Assembly (NCBI GenBank): GCA_024763135.1
Contig: JANTGD010000155.1
Location: forward strand, 1-7,982
DNA from: Thiotrichales bacterium
Lineage (GTDB): Bacteria > Pseudomonadota > Gammaproteobacteria > UWMA-0217
Direction: 5' to 3'
DNA length: 7,982 nt
Shown: positions 6,546-7,982 of the stretch, one piece after another
Layout of the letters: the number at the start of each line of letters is the position of its first letter
How positions within the stretch are numbered: the first letter of the stretch is position 1
The notes under the pieces: generated by a model
The model's input: the letters and a program-made list of their open reading frames with translations, nothing else
Database searches by the model: none
What the model was told of the DNA's origin: nothing
Position numbers and translations under genes: made by a program

Positions 6546-7427
6546 TCAAGTCTTGGACTGACTTGCTCGGTAGTATCCATACATATAAGGATCCTGACCA
6601 GGATCGGGCTGGTATTTATTCAGAATCAGACGGACCGATTTATCTTTGGGCAGTTTCGTCAAGGCTTCCTCCAAACTCAAGCCGCTCGTCTCCTCTGCAG
6701 CCACGACCAGTATCACCTGCCCCGCCAGCTCGCTCAAAATCCCTGCAGACGCGCTCGATAACAGCGGCGGTGTATCAATAATGATCAAGCGATCTGGGTA
6801 ACGCACCGCCAATTCGTCGATGAGTTTGCTCATTCTGTCGCTGGACAGCAGTTCAACCGCATCACGGCGAGTTGGGCCTGCCGGCAGTATCGAAAGGCGT
6901 TCGACACCCGCAACCCGAATAATCCAATCATCGATTACCGCACCTTGCCGGGCCAGAAAATCACCCAATCCCTGACGCGATGAAATGCCCAATGTGCGCG
7001 ATAATCCTGCGCGTTCAAGATCGCCATCGACGAGCAATACTCTGCGATTTTTCTCCATGGCCACACTCATGGCCAGATTGATTGAGTTAAATGTTTTTCC
7101 TTCACCCGGGAGACTGCTGGTAACGATTAAAACGTTCGCCCGTGGATCGGTATCAGAAAAATCGAATGCAGAGGTAAGAATGGGTCGTTTGATATAGCGG
7201 TATTCTTCGATAATTCGGTCGTTCGTATAATCGGGCGTGACCATGCCCAGATTGGCCAAACGTTCCAGATTGAGCTGGACGGTGACACCCTTACGTGGCC
7301 CAAGAGACCGCCCCATACCGAAGTCTGCAGACGAGTTTGGCTCAAGACTCAGACGTTCGTCGCGCTCGCGCTGGCGTGTATCGAACTTTAACTGCACTTC
7401 TCCCACCACATTATCAAATACCGTCAT
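6546..7427 (-). CDS. XrtA-locus-type tyrosine autokinase (BY-kinase, CpsD/Wzc-C-like)
   Basis: A 293-residue soluble P-loop kinase. Motifs: Walker A SLPGEGKT (105-112), Walker A' LLVDGD (131-136), Walker B IIIDTPP (215-221), and a C-terminal tyrosine cluster YMYGYY (Y281, Y283, Y285, Y286), the expected autophosphorylation site. EEYRYIKRP at 74-82, ahead of the nucleotide-binding core, is the subunit-interface motif of BY-kinases. LGMVTPD (60-66) and the overall wording match the kinases that accompany exosortase-A EPS loci better than the CpsD of Gram-positives (from memory of the family). It should phosphorylate itself in a ring held by the co-polymerase, whose cycling controls polymer length and export. 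The ATG at 7427 overlaps the upstream stop as ATGA. No Shine-Dalgarno is seen, so translation is probably coupled. ParA/MinD relatives share the Walker motifs but lack the Tyr tail. Confidence 0.94.
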   Translation of the reverse strand: MTVFDNVVGEVQLKFDTRQRERDERLSLEPNSSADFGMGRSLGPRKGVTVQLNLERLANLGMVTPDYTNDRIIEEYRYIKRPILTSAFDFSDTDPRANVLIVTSSLPGEGKTFNSINLAMSVAMEKNRRVLLVDGDLERAGLSRTLGISSRQGLGDFLARQGAVIDDWIIRVAGVERLSILPAGPTRRDAVELLSSDRMSKLIDELAVRYPDRLIIIDTPPLLSSASAGILSELAGQVILVVAAEETSGLSLEEALTKLPKDKSVRLILNKYQPDPGQDPYMYGYYRASQSKT

Positions 7428-7982
7428 ACGAACGTACCCATTAGTTTAGCCAGTGACATATCCAGCCCATAAACCATTACCAACGCTACAAACACAACCG
7501 CGAGCATGACCCAACCCAGCGTAAGTAAAGTCCGCTCACGGCGGCGCTTGGCCAGCGCCGGGCGTGTTATAAACAAAGACACAGCACCGATGACAGGGAG
7601 GCCGGTCAACGCCTTGAGATCCCTGGGCGTGACGATTTTTTGTTCGCGCTGCGCACGCAGCGTGGTCCACGCAATGCCCCCAACCAATCCCATCACAGTC
7701 ACCAGCAGCAGCCATTTCAAACGATTCGGCTGCACGGGGAGTGCGGACACAACCGGATATTCGATCACTCTGACTTTCAAGGGCGACGTGTCCTGATGTA
7801 CCTCATTGGTCAGCATAGCCGCTTCTTTTTTTGTGAGCAGGGCATCGTAAGTATTCTGCAATACCTCATACTCTTGATTCATTTTTTCGAGCTCGGACTC
7901 AATTGAAGGACGCACCCCCATTTGTTGTTTGAGAAAGGAAACCTGACTCTCGTAAGCCTGCACCCGCACCTTGAGCGCTTCG
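7424..7982 (-). CDS. Polysaccharide co-polymerase (Wzz/GumC family, XrtA-type), C-terminal part
   Basis: Partial gene: the frame runs open past the window edge, so the N-terminal helix and most of the periplasmic domain are missing. The visible 186 codons begin in the coiled coil. They contain EYEVLQNTYDALLTKKEAA, the standard C-terminal coiled-coil signature of the family, then ALPVQPNR, the Pro-rich motif just before a transmembrane helix (QPNRLKWLLLVTVMGLVGG). After it comes a cytoplasmic linker with RDLKALTGLPVIGAVS, which resembles the stretch joining Wzc to its kinase domain, and then a further helix (LLTLGWVMLAVVFVALVMV) and a short tail. The kinase is encoded separately by the next gene with a 4-nt overlap, so the pair is a split Wzc. 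The extra helix after the GLPV linker matches XrtA-type chain-length determinants (family knowledge). A GTG at 7969 is internal, not the start. Confidence 0.92.
   Translation of the reverse strand, partial: EALKVRVQAYESQVSFLKQQMGVRPSIESELEKMNQEYEVLQNTYDALLTKKEAAMLTNEVHQDTSPLKVRVIEYPVVSALPVQPNRLKWLLLVTVMGLVGGIAWTTLRAQREQKIVTPRDLKALTGLPVIGAVSLFITRPALAKRRRERTLLTLGWVMLAVVFVALVMVYGLDMSLAKLMGTFV

Noticed and set aside
6546..7427. ParA/MinD-type partition ATPase for the P-loop protein
   Set aside because: The terminal tyrosine cluster, the EYRYIKRP interface motif and the overlap with a co-polymerase gene point to a BY-kinase.
1..7982. CRISPR arrays, tRNA or rRNA genes, phage genes, defence systems
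   Set aside because: No regularly spaced repeats, no tRNA-like cloverleaf and no rRNA-like stretch were seen. All substantial proteins belong to polysaccharide synthesis and export.

Overview
The window is a stretch of a proteobacterial exopolysaccharide locus, probably beta- or gammaproteobacterial, with moderate GC. All six genes lie on the minus strand, so transcription runs from high to low coordinates. The protein set fits a Wzx/Wzy-dependent pathway. The polysaccharide co-polymerase and the separate tyrosine autokinase at the high-coordinate end resemble the versions found in exosortase-A (XrtA/EpsH-type) loci. The exosortase itself is not in the window.

Layout in transcription order. 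(1) 7982-7424: C-terminal part of a Wzz/GumC-type co-polymerase, cut by the window edge. (2) 7427-6546: cytoplasmic BY-type tyrosine kinase, overlapping gene 1 by ATGA. (3) 6532-5399: membrane family 2 glycosyltransferase, 13 nt after the kinase and with a GTG start. (4) After 136 bp, 5262-3772: a second, divergent co-polymerase whose C-terminal architecture mirrors gene 1. (5) A 743-bp gene-free stretch (3029-3771) that carries a 146-bp element with terminal inverted repeats, an imperfect hairpin and decayed sequence. (6) 3028-1730: O-antigen ligase/polymerase family protein with a TTG start behind a strong Shine-Dalgarno. (7) 1730-207: Wzx-type flippase, coupled to gene 6 by TGATG. (8) 1-206: non-coding DNA that begins with a second copy of the inverted-repeat element.

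How they would work together: the glycosyltransferase contributes to building a lipid-linked repeat unit, the flippase moves it across the inner membrane, and the ligase-family protein most likely polymerises it as a Wzy. The co-polymerases set chain length and export under control of the kinase phosphorylation cycle. The most notable structural point is that the ligase-flippase pair is bracketed by two direct copies of the same short element (117 bp compared, 5 mismatches). This suggests that the pair is an exchangeable or recombination-prone module. The second point is a pair of paralogous co-polymerases within about 2.2 kb of each other.
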